This document shows positions 1 through 5,778 of a DNA stretch of 5,778 nucleotides, in pieces. The position numbers were made by a program, and so were the translations under genes. The stretch is from assembly GCA_913049615.1 (NCBI GenBank), contig CAJWZI010000126.1, forward strand, positions 1 to 5,778. The letters run 5' to 3'. The notes beneath the pieces were generated by a model. The model did no database searches. It had not been told where the DNA came from and worked only from the letters and a program-made list of their open reading frames with translations. Source of the DNA: an uncultured Alphaproteobacteria bacterium (GTDB lineage: Bacteria > Pseudomonadota > Alphaproteobacteria > GCA-2731375). The stretch's first letter is position 1. Every line of letters begins with the position of its first letter.

Positions 1-228
1 GGCGAATTCATTCCCCTCCGCCATGGCCTTGACATCGCCGCCCGCGCAAAATCCACGGCCCGCGCCTGTCAGAATGAGGCAGCCGGTATCATTGTCATCA
101 GCCAAGCGATTCAAAGATTCAACCAAGGCGTCCAGCATGTCGCCAGACATGGCATTCAGGCGGTCCGGTCGGTTCATAGTAAGAATCGTCACTCGACCTT
201 CCTTGCGTTCCAAAAGATCTTCCGTCAT
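1..228 (-). CDS. Enoyl-CoA hydratase/isomerase family protein, N-terminal part (cut by window edge)
   Basis: The minus-strand frame from the ATG at 228 stays open for 76 codons to base 1, so the C-terminal two thirds lie outside the window. It begins MTEDLLERKEGRVTILTMNR, followed by PDRLNAMSGDML, the usual first beta strands of the crotonase superfamily. At residues 51-69 is the family signature LILTGAGRGFCAGGDVKAM, whose CAGGD segment (61-65) forms part of the oxyanion hole that stabilises the thioester enolate. Crotonases hydrate, isomerise or cleave acyl-CoA thioesters in the cytoplasm; which reaction applies here depends on glutamates beyond the edge, so the substrate is not assignable. 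An AGGAGA ribosome binding site lies 9 nt upstream (238-243) and supports the start. The gene is divergent from the receptor-like gene to its right. The family is very likely; the exact enzyme is unknown. Confidence 0.92.
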   Translation of the reverse strand, partial: MTEDLLERKEGRVTILTMNRPDRLNAMSGDMLDALVESLNRLADDNDTGCLILTGAGRGFCAGGDVKAMAEGNEFA

Positions 229-251
229 TTACTCGCGTCTCCTGCACTGGA

Positions 252-280
252 TTGCTATCATTGTTTATTGCTCTTCTAAC
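252..280 (+). promoter_or_regulatory. Candidate sigma70-type promoter for the receptor-like gene
   Basis: TTGCTA (252-257) and TCTAAC (275-280) each match 4 of 6 positions of the -35 and -10 consensus and are separated by 17 nt. They sit in the short divergent gap just ahead of the TTG-initiated plus-strand gene. Transcription would start near 287, giving a very short leader. This is a visual match only, and chance matches of this quality are common. Confidence 0.3.
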
Positions 281-303
281 ATGCCCGAAGGGATTTGCAC
301 CAA

Positions 304-1092
304 TTGTTGATTGACGCCGCCGGCAACAGACACGCACCGGCCACGGAGCTCACCCGAATTGTTTCCTTGGTTCCGAGCTTGACAGAATTATTATTTTCAC
401 TGGAATTACGGGATACAATTGTTGGTCGTACGAACTTTTGCATTGAACCTGAAGGTCAAGTTGGCTCGATCCCGGTGGTCGGAGGGACTAAGACATTCGA
501 TGTCAAAGAATTGATAGCACTTCGCCCCACGCACGTGCTGGTCAATATTGATGAAACACCAAAAAAATTAGCCGAACAAATCCAGGCGAGCGATATATCT
601 GTGGTCGTCACCCATCCCAACAAACCTCCTGATAACATTGCCTTGTTTAGTTTAATGGGCGGTCTTTTCGGCCGGCAGCAACAAGCGGCTAAACTAATCG
701 CCGACCTGCAAGGTGAACTCATGACAACTGGACAATGGCCGGAAAGAAAGGTTCTTTATCTGATCTGGAAGCGGCCCTGGATGACAGTGTCGCAAGACAC
801 TTACATCGCGAATATGTTGTCATTGTTTGGCATGCGAACTCTCGGTCATGATCCTGGACGGCGTTACCCGGAAATCGAAATGACATCGGCGTTGCTGGCG
901 GAAGCGGACCTTGTGTTGTTTTCGACAGAGCCGTTTCCATTTGCGGCCAAACATATCGACGCCTTCTCGAAGGAATTCGCTGTTAACACGTCGCCAAGAC
1001 TCCTGGCCATAGATGGCAAGATGGTATCTTGGTACGGCAGCCGGGTAATCGAAGGTTTACGTTATTTGCGGGATTTTACATCCCAACTATAA
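304..1092 (+). CDS. Cytosolic helical-backbone substrate-binding protein (BtuF/FepB-like, putative corrinoid or metal-chelate receptor)
   Basis: This belongs to the BtuF/FepB-type periplasmic-binding fold: two alpha/beta lobes joined by a rigid helix. Numbering from the TTG at 295, the first lobe starts with RIVSLVPSLTELLFSL (21-36), then VVGGTKTFDVKELIALRPTH (61-80) and VLVNIDET. The second lobe has VLYLIWKRPWMTVSQDTY (153-170) and ends in GKMVSWYGSR (241-250). Unlike transport receptors it has no signal peptide or lipobox, so it should be cytosolic; about 262 residues is full length for such proteins. No ATG fits. TTG codons exist at 295, 304 and 307. I prefer 304, because AAGGG at 288-292 is 11 nt from it but only 2 nt from 295. 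The partner ligand is inferred from the fold, not seen. No ABC permease or ATPase gene lies beside it, which argues against a plain import role. It converges on the CoA-transferase gene. Confidence 0.85.
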   Translation: MLIDAAGNRHAPATELTRIVSLVPSLTELLFSLELRDTIVGRTNFCIEPEGQVGSIPVVGGTKTFDVKELIALRPTHVLVNIDETPKKLAEQIQASDISVVVTHPNKPPDNIALFSLMGGLFGRQQQAAKLIADLQGELMTTGQWPERKVLYLIWKRPWMTVSQDTYIANMLSLFGMRTLGHDPGRRYPEIEMTSALLAEADLVLFSTEPFPFAAKHIDAFSKEFAVNTSPRLLAIDGKMVSWYGSRVIEGLRYLRDFTSQL

Positions 1093-1177
1093 GATTGAGG
1101 GCTTCTTCGTTTAAACCTTTAGATCAAACTCAGACAGCGTCCAGGCAGAACAGGTCTTGAAAATTAGAGATTTGAAA

Positions 1178-2335
1178 CTAGCCCTCCATGAAAGCAAAAA
1201 CTTCCTGTGTTGCCTCGCCCAGTTCCGGAGCATTTGCACGGAATTGTGGCCGCTCACCGTTGAAAAGAAGGGGTAATCCAGTTAACCTGAAACTACCGTC
1301 AGGACTTGTTTGATAGATGCCGGACGCCATTGTCTGGGGATGATCCACTGCCTCACCCAAATTTTGAATTGGTGCGTTTGGCACGTCAGCTGCCGTCAGC
1401 AACTTGCTCCATTCTGCTCGGGTCTTCATCTGCAATGTATCATTTACAGTCCCGTCAAACGCCGCCCGATTAGCCGCCCGACCCTCCCCGTGCATAAAAT
1501 CCTCATGCTCCAATAAATCCTTGCGGTCCAAAACCTCGCAAAATCGTTTGAACTGTCTGGGGGTGCCAATCGTCAAAAGCAATAGACCATCGGAAGCGCG
1601 ATAACCACCGTTGGGTACTATTATTGGTCCCTGTAGGCCGCTGCGTATGGGCCAAGGTCCGCCACCCTCGTGGACCGCAAACGAGAGCGATTGCCAGGCC
1701 AGAGCTGTTTCAAACATTGCGGCATCTACTACACAGCCGCGCCCTGTCTCATGGCGCTGGTGCAAGGCCGTCAGCATACCAACAGCTGCCCACATGCCCG
1801 TCCCGATGTCGATTAGGGGCACGCCTACTCGCACTGCACTACCCTCTGCTTCACCGGTAGCGTCGGCTATACCCGAAAAGGCCTGAATTAGGGGATCATA
1901 ACCCGGCGCATCTTTTAACGGCCCATAAGAACCAAACGCGCCCATATTGCAATAAATCAGGCGAGGGTTTTTGGCCAACAGGGTTGGCCCATCCAACTTA
2001 AATTTCTCCACAACTCCAGGACGTAAATTTTGGAAAACGATATCAACTTTCTCTGCCACCAATCGACGCAACCGAGCCAAATCATCTTCATTGGTAAATT
2101 CCACGGTGATCGAACGTTTGTCCCGATTGAATGCTTGAAAGGCAACAGCGGCTCCTCCCAAACGTTCCTGGCCCCATGTGCGGGACGCATCGCCCACCTC
2201 GGGCGGTTCAACCTTCAATACCGTTGCACCCATATCGCCAAAAATTCGGCCGGCGAAGGGGCCCGCAATAGAGGACCCCATTTCAAGAACCGTCAAACCT
2301 TTCAGGGGCAACGGGCCTCCAATTTCTTCACTCAT
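1178..2335 (-). CDS. CaiB/BaiF family (class III) CoA-transferase
   Basis: Class III CoA-transferases move CoA between carboxylic acids through aspartyl anhydride and thioester intermediates, as interlocked cytoplasmic dimers. The 385-residue protein is of usual family length. It opens with PLKGLTVLEMGSSIAGPFAG (8-27), then GDMGATVLKVEPPEVGD (33-49), FNRDKRSITVEF (69-80) and FQNLRPGVVEKF (101-112), all typical of the Rossmann-like domain. PGYDPLIQAFSG (145-156) precedes PLIDIGTGMWAA (173-184), whose Asp176 is the likely catalytic aspartate, judged by position against formyl-CoA transferase. The frame is open upstream to an ATG at 2401, but that stretch overlaps the thiolase end and does not look like the family, so I take the ATG at 2335. 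This start is 4 nt after the thiolase stop and lacks a well-placed Shine-Dalgarno, pointing to translational coupling. Formyl-CoA, carnitine and methylacyl-CoA racemase branches share these motifs, so the substrate is open. Confidence 0.95.
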   Translation of the reverse strand: MSEEIGGPLPLKGLTVLEMGSSIAGPFAGRIFGDMGATVLKVEPPEVGDASRTWGQERLGGAAVAFQAFNRDKRSITVEFTNEDDLARLRRLVAEKVDIVFQNLRPGVVEKFKLDGPTLLAKNPRLIYCNMGAFGSYGPLKDAPGYDPLIQAFSGIADATGEAEGSAVRVGVPLIDIGTGMWAAVGMLTALHQRHETGRGCVVDAAMFETALAWQSLSFAVHEGGGPWPIRSGLQGPIIVPNGGYRASDGLLLLTIGTPRQFKRFCEVLDRKDLLEHEDFMHGEGRAANRAAFDGTVNDTLQMKTRAEWSKLLTAADVPNAPIQNLGEAVDHPQTMASGIYQTSPDGSFRLTGLPLLFNGERPQFRANAPELGEATQEVFAFMEG

Positions 2336-2339
2336 GATA

Positions 2340-3530
2340 TTAATGCAGCATCTCCACTGCCATCGACGTAGCCTCGCCACCCCCAATACACAGTGCAGCA
2401 ACGCCTTTCTTTCCTCCCGTTTTTTGTAAGGCTGAAATCAGTGTCACCAAAATGCGTGCGCCAGAAGCACCAATTGGATGTCCTAAAGCGCAGGCGCCAC
2501 CATGGATATTGACCTTGTCATGGGGCAAGTCTAGCTCCCGCATAGCAGCCATGGTAACTACGGCAAAGGCTTCGTTTACCTCGAAAAGATCCACATCTGC
2601 CTTATCCCAGCCGGTTTTTTTGAACAAAGCGTTAACTGCACCAATTGGCGCAGTGGTAAACCAAGCTGGTTCCTGTGCATGTGTGGCATGGCCGACGATG
2701 CGCGCCAAGGGAGTGAGGCCGCGCCTTTCTGCCTCCAACTGCCGCATAAGAACCAGAGCCGCAGCACCGTCAGAAATTGATGAGGAATTCGCCGCCGTGA
2801 CCGAACCATCCTTCGAGAAAGCTGGCCGCAGCAATGGGATTTTTTCGATATTGGCATTGCCCGGTTGCTCATCGATTTCCACGACCCGCTCGCTCTTACG
2901 TTCTTTTACGGTAAAGGGGCAAATTTCGTTTCTGAAGCTGCCATCCTCTGTCGCGGCCTGTGCCCGTCTTAATGACTCAATAGCGTAGGCATCCTGCTGT
3001 TCTCGGGTGAACTGATAGTGCTGCGCAGTGCGTTCCGCGAACACTCCCATGGCCAGACCCTTGTCATAGGCATCCTCCAGCCCATCGAGAAACATATGAT
3101 CCTTGATTTCGCCGTGACCTATCCGGAACCCTCCGCGGGCTTTTTCAAGTAAGTAGGGCGCGTTAGTCATACTCTCCATACCGCCAGCAACAACTACGTT
3201 GGAAGAGCCTGCGAGCAGCAAGTCGTGGCCCAACATAGCTGCCTTCATCCCAGAGCCACACATTTTATTGACGGTGGTAGCGCCGACCGAATCCGGGATG
3301 CCCGCACCGATTGACGCCTGGCGAGCAGGAGCCTGCCCCTGGCCTGCGCCAAGGACGTTCCCAATGATTACTTCATCCACGTCTTCACCACTTAAACCAG
3401 CACGCTGCAATGCTGACCCGATAGCTGCCGACCCCAGTTGGGACGCGGTTACAGTTGTAAAATCTCCCTGCATGCCGCCCATGGGTGTGCGCGCACCACT
3501 GACAATGACAATAGGATTTAGACCGTTCAT
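2340..3530 (-). CDS. Acetyl-CoA C-acyltransferase (thiolase II family)
   Basis: Thiolases condense two acyl-CoAs or cleave a 3-ketoacyl-CoA with CoA, in the cytoplasm. The 396-residue protein has the full catalytic set. The acylated cysteine is Cys91 in VNKMCGSGMKA; NEAF is at 319-322; His351 is in GGACALGHPIGASGARI; the acid/base Cys381 is in CIGGGEA. The N-terminus (PIVIVSGARTPMGGMQGDF) and GGMESMTNAPYLL (117-129) are typical. The start at 3530 is backed by AAAGGA at 3539-3544, 8 nt upstream. The length and motifs fit the acetoacetyl-CoA thiolase type (AtoB/PhaA-like), but degradative and biosynthetic members cannot be told apart by these motifs, so no symbol is given. It precedes the CoA-transferase gene by 4 nt and is almost certainly co-transcribed with it. 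The 197-base gap upstream probably carries the promoter of the pair. Confidence 0.97.
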   Translation of the reverse strand: MNGLNPIVIVSGARTPMGGMQGDFTTVTASQLGSAAIGSALQRAGLSGEDVDEVIIGNVLGAGQGQAPARQASIGAGIPDSVGATTVNKMCGSGMKAAMLGHDLLLAGSSNVVVAGGMESMTNAPYLLEKARGGFRIGHGEIKDHMFLDGLEDAYDKGLAMGVFAERTAQHYQFTREQQDAYAIESLRRAQAATEDGSFRNEICPFTVKERKSERVVEIDEQPGNANIEKIPLLRPAFSKDGSVTAANSSSISDGAAALVLMRQLEAERRGLTPLARIVGHATHAQEPAWFTTAPIGAVNALFKKTGWDKADVDLFEVNEAFAVVTMAAMRELDLPHDKVNIHGGACALGHPIGASGARILVTLISALQKTGGKKGVAALCIGGGEATSMAVEMLH

Positions 3531-3538
3531 GGCTCGGA

Positions 3539-3544
3539 TCCTTT
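3539..3544 (-). promoter_or_regulatory. Ribosome binding site of the thiolase gene
   Basis: AAAGGA read on the minus strand lies 8 nt before the ATG at 3530. It fixes the thiolase start and contrasts with the downstream CoA-transferase gene, which has no comparable site. Confidence 0.7.
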
Positions 3545-3650
3545 CAAGGGAAATATAGTTTTAAGGTTGGTATATCACGCCAATTGTCTAAGCAAGTAAT
3601 CAGAACTCCGTAAATTATCCATCTAGGAGACTAATCATTAATTCTTGTGT

Positions 3651-3719
3651 CTAAATCCCAAATTCTTCTACCAACACTTTATCTAGGACAACATCGAAAT
3701 ACCACGGAACTGCTAACAT
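3651..3719 (-). CDS. Possible 22-codon small reading frame between thioesterase and thiolase genes
   Basis: Eight nucleotides after the thioesterase stop there is an ATG at 3719 that opens a 22-codon frame ending in TAG at 3651-3653. It would encode MLAVPWYFDVV followed by LDKVLVEEFGI, a mildly hydrophobic start and an acidic end. AGGAG lies in front of the ATG but only 1 nt away, too close for efficient direct initiation; re-initiation after the thioesterase stop is possible. No family is recognised. A frame this short arises readily by chance, so this is a weak candidate. Confidence 0.15.
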   Translation of the reverse strand: MLAVPWYFDVVLDKVLVEEFGI

Positions 3720-3727
3720 TCTCCTAA

Positions 3728-4144
3728 TTAAAGAACGCCGGCTTCTTTAGCCTTGGCGGCCTTCTTCTCCAATCGCCCCTTTTGACCGGCCATCTCAATC
3801 ATAAAGCGGGTATGTGTAGCCTTACCCACTTGATCTAAAGCATCGTGAATTTCCACATCAAACACCACCTTTGGTCCTTTAACCTCAATTACTTCAGCCC
3901 GCACCTCCACCCACATATTTAACAAAGTTGGGCCCATATGATCTATTTCCACCCGCGCTCCGACAGAGCTTTCGCCATCGTCAGCGTGCTCCTTCATCAA
4001 TTCAAGACAGGTCCGCTCAACATCGGTAACCATCATAGGTGTGGCATAGACGCGCAGTTCGTCGCCCATGAAATCAATCGTTTTGTCCTTGGTCACATCG
4101 TAACGTTTACTGATTTTCAGGCCTGGTTGCAGGCTTTCTTTCAT
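3728..4144 (-). CDS. FlK-like hotdog-fold acyl-CoA thioesterase
   Basis: This 138-residue protein looks like the small hotdog thioesterases related to fluoroacetyl-CoA thioesterase FlK, which hydrolyse short acyl-CoAs in the cytoplasm. It begins MKESLQPGLKISKRYDVTKD. The segment ATPMMVTDVERTCLELM (34-50) holds Thr35 and Glu43; VGARVEIDHMGPTLL (61-75) holds Gly62 and His69. The spacings Thr-8-Glu-26-His and Gly-7-His equal those of FlK's Thr42, Glu50, His76 and Gly69 as I recall them, so the catalytic set appears intact. The FlK gating Phe36 would align with Glu29, so fluoroacetate specificity is not expected. The C-terminus is rich in lysine and alanine (about 119-135), a likely helical tail. 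An ATG at 4189 extends the frame by 15 residues, but GGAGGA at 4149-4154 and the low-complexity extension make 4144 the start. The gene lies between the TPR gene and the thiolase, in the same orientation. The physiological acyl group is unknown. Confidence 0.85.
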   Translation of the reverse strand: MKESLQPGLKISKRYDVTKDKTIDFMGDELRVYATPMMVTDVERTCLELMKEHADDGESSVGARVEIDHMGPTLLNMWVEVRAEVIEVKGPKVVFDVEIHDALDQVGKATHTRFMIEMAGQKGRLEKKAAKAKEAGVL

Positions 4145-4148
4145 GATT

Positions 4149-4154
4149 TCCTCC
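4149..4154 (-). promoter_or_regulatory. Strong ribosome binding site that sets the thioesterase start
   Basis: GGAGGA on the minus strand is a near-perfect Shine-Dalgarno ending 4 nt before the ATG at 4144. It decides in favour of that start over the in-frame ATG at 4189, and it is the best ribosome binding site in the window. Confidence 0.8.
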
Positions 4155-4191
4155 GATTTGTTGGGTGATTTACTAGCGGCCACTGCCATTC

Positions 4192-4221
4192 ATTATGCAT
4201 GTAATCATAGGAAACTGTAAT
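4192..4221 (-). promoter_or_regulatory. Candidate sigma70-type promoter for the thioesterase gene
   Basis: On the minus strand ATTACA (4216-4221, 4 of 6 to the -35 consensus) is followed after 18 nt by CATAAT (4192-4197, 5 of 6 to the -10 consensus). Transcription would begin near 4185, leaving a leader of about 40 nt with the strong GGAGGA site. The later in-frame ATG at 4144 is thus the only start on such a transcript. The sequence ATTATGCATGTAAT (4192-4205) has inverted ATTA/TAAT ends over the -10 region, which could be an operator. Visual match only. Confidence 0.35.
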
Positions 4222-4229
4222 GCGAGACA

Positions 4230-5778
4230 TTAGGTTAGTGCTTCTTCCAACTCCGCCATTGCACCAAACAAGCCCAACTCATGGCATTGCTCACGTAAAG
4301 TCTCTAAGGTCGATGGGTCTACGTGACCGTCTTCAAAATCTGCCAGGCCTTGGCCACGAGCCACAAAAAATTCAGCCCATGGCAAAGGGTCAGCCCGCAC
4401 AAATTTTTCAAGGGCCGAACAATAATAACGAACCTGATACGTCTCTTTTGCTCCCAGACAGGCGTCGATGGCATCTCTATGAAACCATATGAAATTGTGG
4501 GCGTTTGCCCCTTCCTCGAGTAAATTTTCTCCCATTTTTAGCCATTTGTGGCGTTCATCATCATTCATGGCTAAACGTGCACGAAGGCCAAATAGTCGTG
4601 GTCCGTGAAAACCTATGCCCGTTGCATGACCAAGTTTAATTGCCTCGTCCAGGTTTTGGCGTGCGGCCGCAATTTCCCCCAAAGCCATTTCTCTGCGAGC
4701 CAGTTCGTAGAGCGTGTAAACTTCCATACGTTGGTTGTTCAGGGAGCGTGAAATTTCTAATGCTTCAAATAATGGCACTCCCGCCTCAACGGGATCGCCT
4801 CTATCCATCAAGATCTCGCCAATTATGATGCGGACGAACATGGCGCCACGCACATCATGGATGCGGTCTAATAGAGAAGCTGCATCCTCTAGTTCACGGA
4901 TCGCCGAGCCTTGATCTCCCAAATAACGTTTCAGAACACCACGCATAAACTGATTCCGCGCCTGGATATCCAAAAAGCTATATTCCTGACACAGAACTAA
5001 ACAGTGGTTAAAATGCTCCAGTGCCAGCCGCATACGGCCACAGGCATACTGCGCGTCACCCAAGCCTCCCTCAGCAGTGGCCTCCCATTTATGACTTCCA
5101 GCCTGCCGCGCATGCTGAAGAGATTGTGTTTGTAATTGCAAGCAATCCTCGAATTGGCCGGCAGCAAACGCGATGGTACCGCGATAGAAGAATATTTCTG
5201 CTAATTCCTCCGTTAAGCCCTCCTGTTCCGCCACGCTTTGTGCAAAAGCCAACTCCTCAAGTGTTTTTTCACCCTGTCCCAACATACGGCTGGCAGCGGC
5301 CATGCCGATCCATGCCTTGCAACGTTCCGTGTCCACTTTGGCCATGTTTAGGGCGGACTTACAGGAAGCCAATGCTTGACCTGCCTGTCCCACAACCCGT
5401 AGCAATTCCGCACGATATACAGTGAGAGAAAATTGATCTGCGCCTTGGGCCAGAGAAGAAAGTCCGCTGTCCACCAGCTCCAAAGCCCGTTCAATTCGGT
5501 AAGCAGCCGCTTCAGAACGAGCCGCTCGTTCGAGTGCTATAGGCGCTCTCTCACTTCCGGCCGCGGCCAGATGCTCGGCATACAACACTACATCCCGGTC
5601 CTGGTACCAATCAGCGGCGCGCAAATGTAATGATTGGCGCCGTTCCCGTAGGAACGACCTCTGAACTGCATCCCGGAATAGGGCATGGTAGAATTGCAAA
5701 CCACGACCAGCCCTTCGGACCAAGTGATAGCGTATTAGATAATCCGGTTCGTAAAATTCGTTATTCATAACGAAACGA
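4230..5778 (-). CDS. TPR-rich C-terminal part of a large AAA-ATPase/cyclase-type signalling protein (5' end outside window)
   Basis: The minus-strand frame is open from the right edge to TAA at 4230-4232, about 516 codons. The ATG at 5768 has no Shine-Dalgarno, and codons above it (Arg-Phe-Val) remain open, so I read the gene as truncated by the window. Counting from that ATG, FYHALFRDAVQRSFLRERRQ (26-45) followed by SLHLRAADWY matches the segment that ends the ATPase/winged-helix part in adenylate-cyclase-associated and MalT/AfsR-like ATPases (FxHALxRDAVYxSLLxxRRxxLH). From about 73 to 400 come helical TPR-like repeats, for example LAEIFFYRGTIAFAAGQFED (189-208), TAEGGLGDAQYACGRMRLAL (231-250) and YTLYELARREMALGEIAAAR (351-370). 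No membrane segment or signal peptide is visible. Known relatives act as signal-integrating ATPases or regulators, but the effector domain is off the window, so the function is open. It ends 85 nt before the thioesterase start. Confidence 0.85.
   Translation of the reverse strand, partial: RFVMNNEFYEPDYLIRYHLVRRAGRGLQFYHALFRDAVQRSFLRERRQSLHLRAADWYQDRDVVLYAEHLAAAGSERAPIALERAARSEAAAYRIERALELVDSGLSSLAQGADQFSLTVYRAELLRVVGQAGQALASCKSALNMAKVDTERCKAWIGMAAASRMLGQGEKTLEELAFAQSVAEQEGLTEELAEIFFYRGTIAFAAGQFEDCLQLQTQSLQHARQAGSHKWEATAEGGLGDAQYACGRMRLALEHFNHCLVLCQEYSFLDIQARNQFMRGVLKRYLGDQGSAIRELEDAASLLDRIHDVRGAMFVRIIIGEILMDRGDPVEAGVPLFEALEISRSLNNQRMEVYTLYELARREMALGEIAAARQNLDEAIKLGHATGIGFHGPRLFGLRARLAMNDDERHKWLKMGENLLEEGANAHNFIWFHRDAIDACLGAKETYQVRYYCSALEKFVRADPLPWAEFFVARGQGLADFEDGHVDPSTLETLREQCHELGLFGAMAELEEALT

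Noticed and set aside
23..310. 95-codon plus-strand open frame overlapping the left-edge gene
   Set aside because: The minus strand here encodes an unmistakable crotonase N-terminus; the plus frame is its shadow and runs into the receptor-like gene start.
1097..1186. GAGGGCT (1097-1103) and AGCCCTC (1180-1186) as a terminator between the convergent genes
   Set aside because: The 7-base arms are perfect but 76 bases apart, and no T-run follows. The second arm is simply the end of the CoA-transferase coding sequence. No convincing terminator is visible in 1093-1177.
2336..2401. N-terminal extension of the CoA-transferase to an ATG at 2401
   Set aside because: The extra 22 residues overlap the conserved thiolase C-terminus in another frame and do not resemble the family, whose domain begins just after the ATG at 2335.
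2452..2988. 178-codon plus-strand open frame
   Set aside because: It lies wholly opposite the thiolase gene, whose motifs are complete. Its product has the Ser/Arg/Ala-rich look of an antisense frame and matches no family I know.
3554..3586. Thiolase promoter TTGGCG-N17-AACTAT on the minus strand
   Set aside because: The -10 matches only 3 of 6 positions, and alternative pairings (for example a 20-nt spacer to TATATT) are no better, so I do not list it as a feature.
3728..4144. Thioesterase as a true fluoroacetyl-CoA detoxification enzyme
   Set aside because: The gating Phe of FlK is not at the matching position and no fluorinase-type gene is in the window, so only the fold and triad are claimed.
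5021..5425. 134-codon plus-strand open frame
   Set aside because: It is antisense to the TPR repeats, rich in Pro, His and Arg, and has no plausible ribosome binding site or domain.

Overview
The window looks like ordinary bacterial chromosome, probably from a proteobacterium. The thiolase, the CaiB/BaiF CoA-transferase and the signal-peptide-less helical-backbone receptor read like proteobacterial family members, but nothing in the sequence fixes the genus. Coding density is high and base composition is roughly balanced by eye, with AT-rich intergenic gaps. I see no insertion sequence, CRISPR array, tRNA or rRNA.

Layout from left to right. At the left edge is the N-terminal 76 codons of an enoyl-CoA hydratase/isomerase-family protein, on the minus strand and cut by the window edge. 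A short gap (229-303) separates it from a divergent plus-strand gene for a cytosolic, BtuF-like helical-backbone substrate-binding protein that starts at a TTG codon. That gene converges, across an 85-base gap, on a minus-strand block. In transcription order (right to left) the block is: the C-terminal part of a large TPR protein of the AAA-ATPase/cyclase-associated type (5' end outside the window); a small FlK-like hotdog thioesterase; an acetyl-CoA C-acyltransferase (thiolase); and a class III (CaiB/BaiF) CoA-transferase whose start lies only 4 nt after the thiolase stop.

Working together: four of the six genes act on acyl-CoA thioesters (hydratase, CoA-transferase, thiolase, thioesterase), so the neighbourhood is best read as a small acyl-CoA catabolism or remodelling locus. 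Thiolase and CoA-transferase are almost certainly co-translated. The thioesterase appears to have its own promoter and a very strong ribosome binding site. The TPR protein could be an unlinked regulator or signalling ATPase. The substrate cannot be determined from the sequence.

I do not see a clearly new system. The points most worth checking are the FlK-type catalytic triad in a thioesterase lacking the FlK gating phenylalanine, the cytosolic corrinoid-receptor-like protein beside acyl-CoA genes, and the 197-base AT-rich gap before the thiolase, which holds a 22-codon reading frame and a repeated 8-mer.
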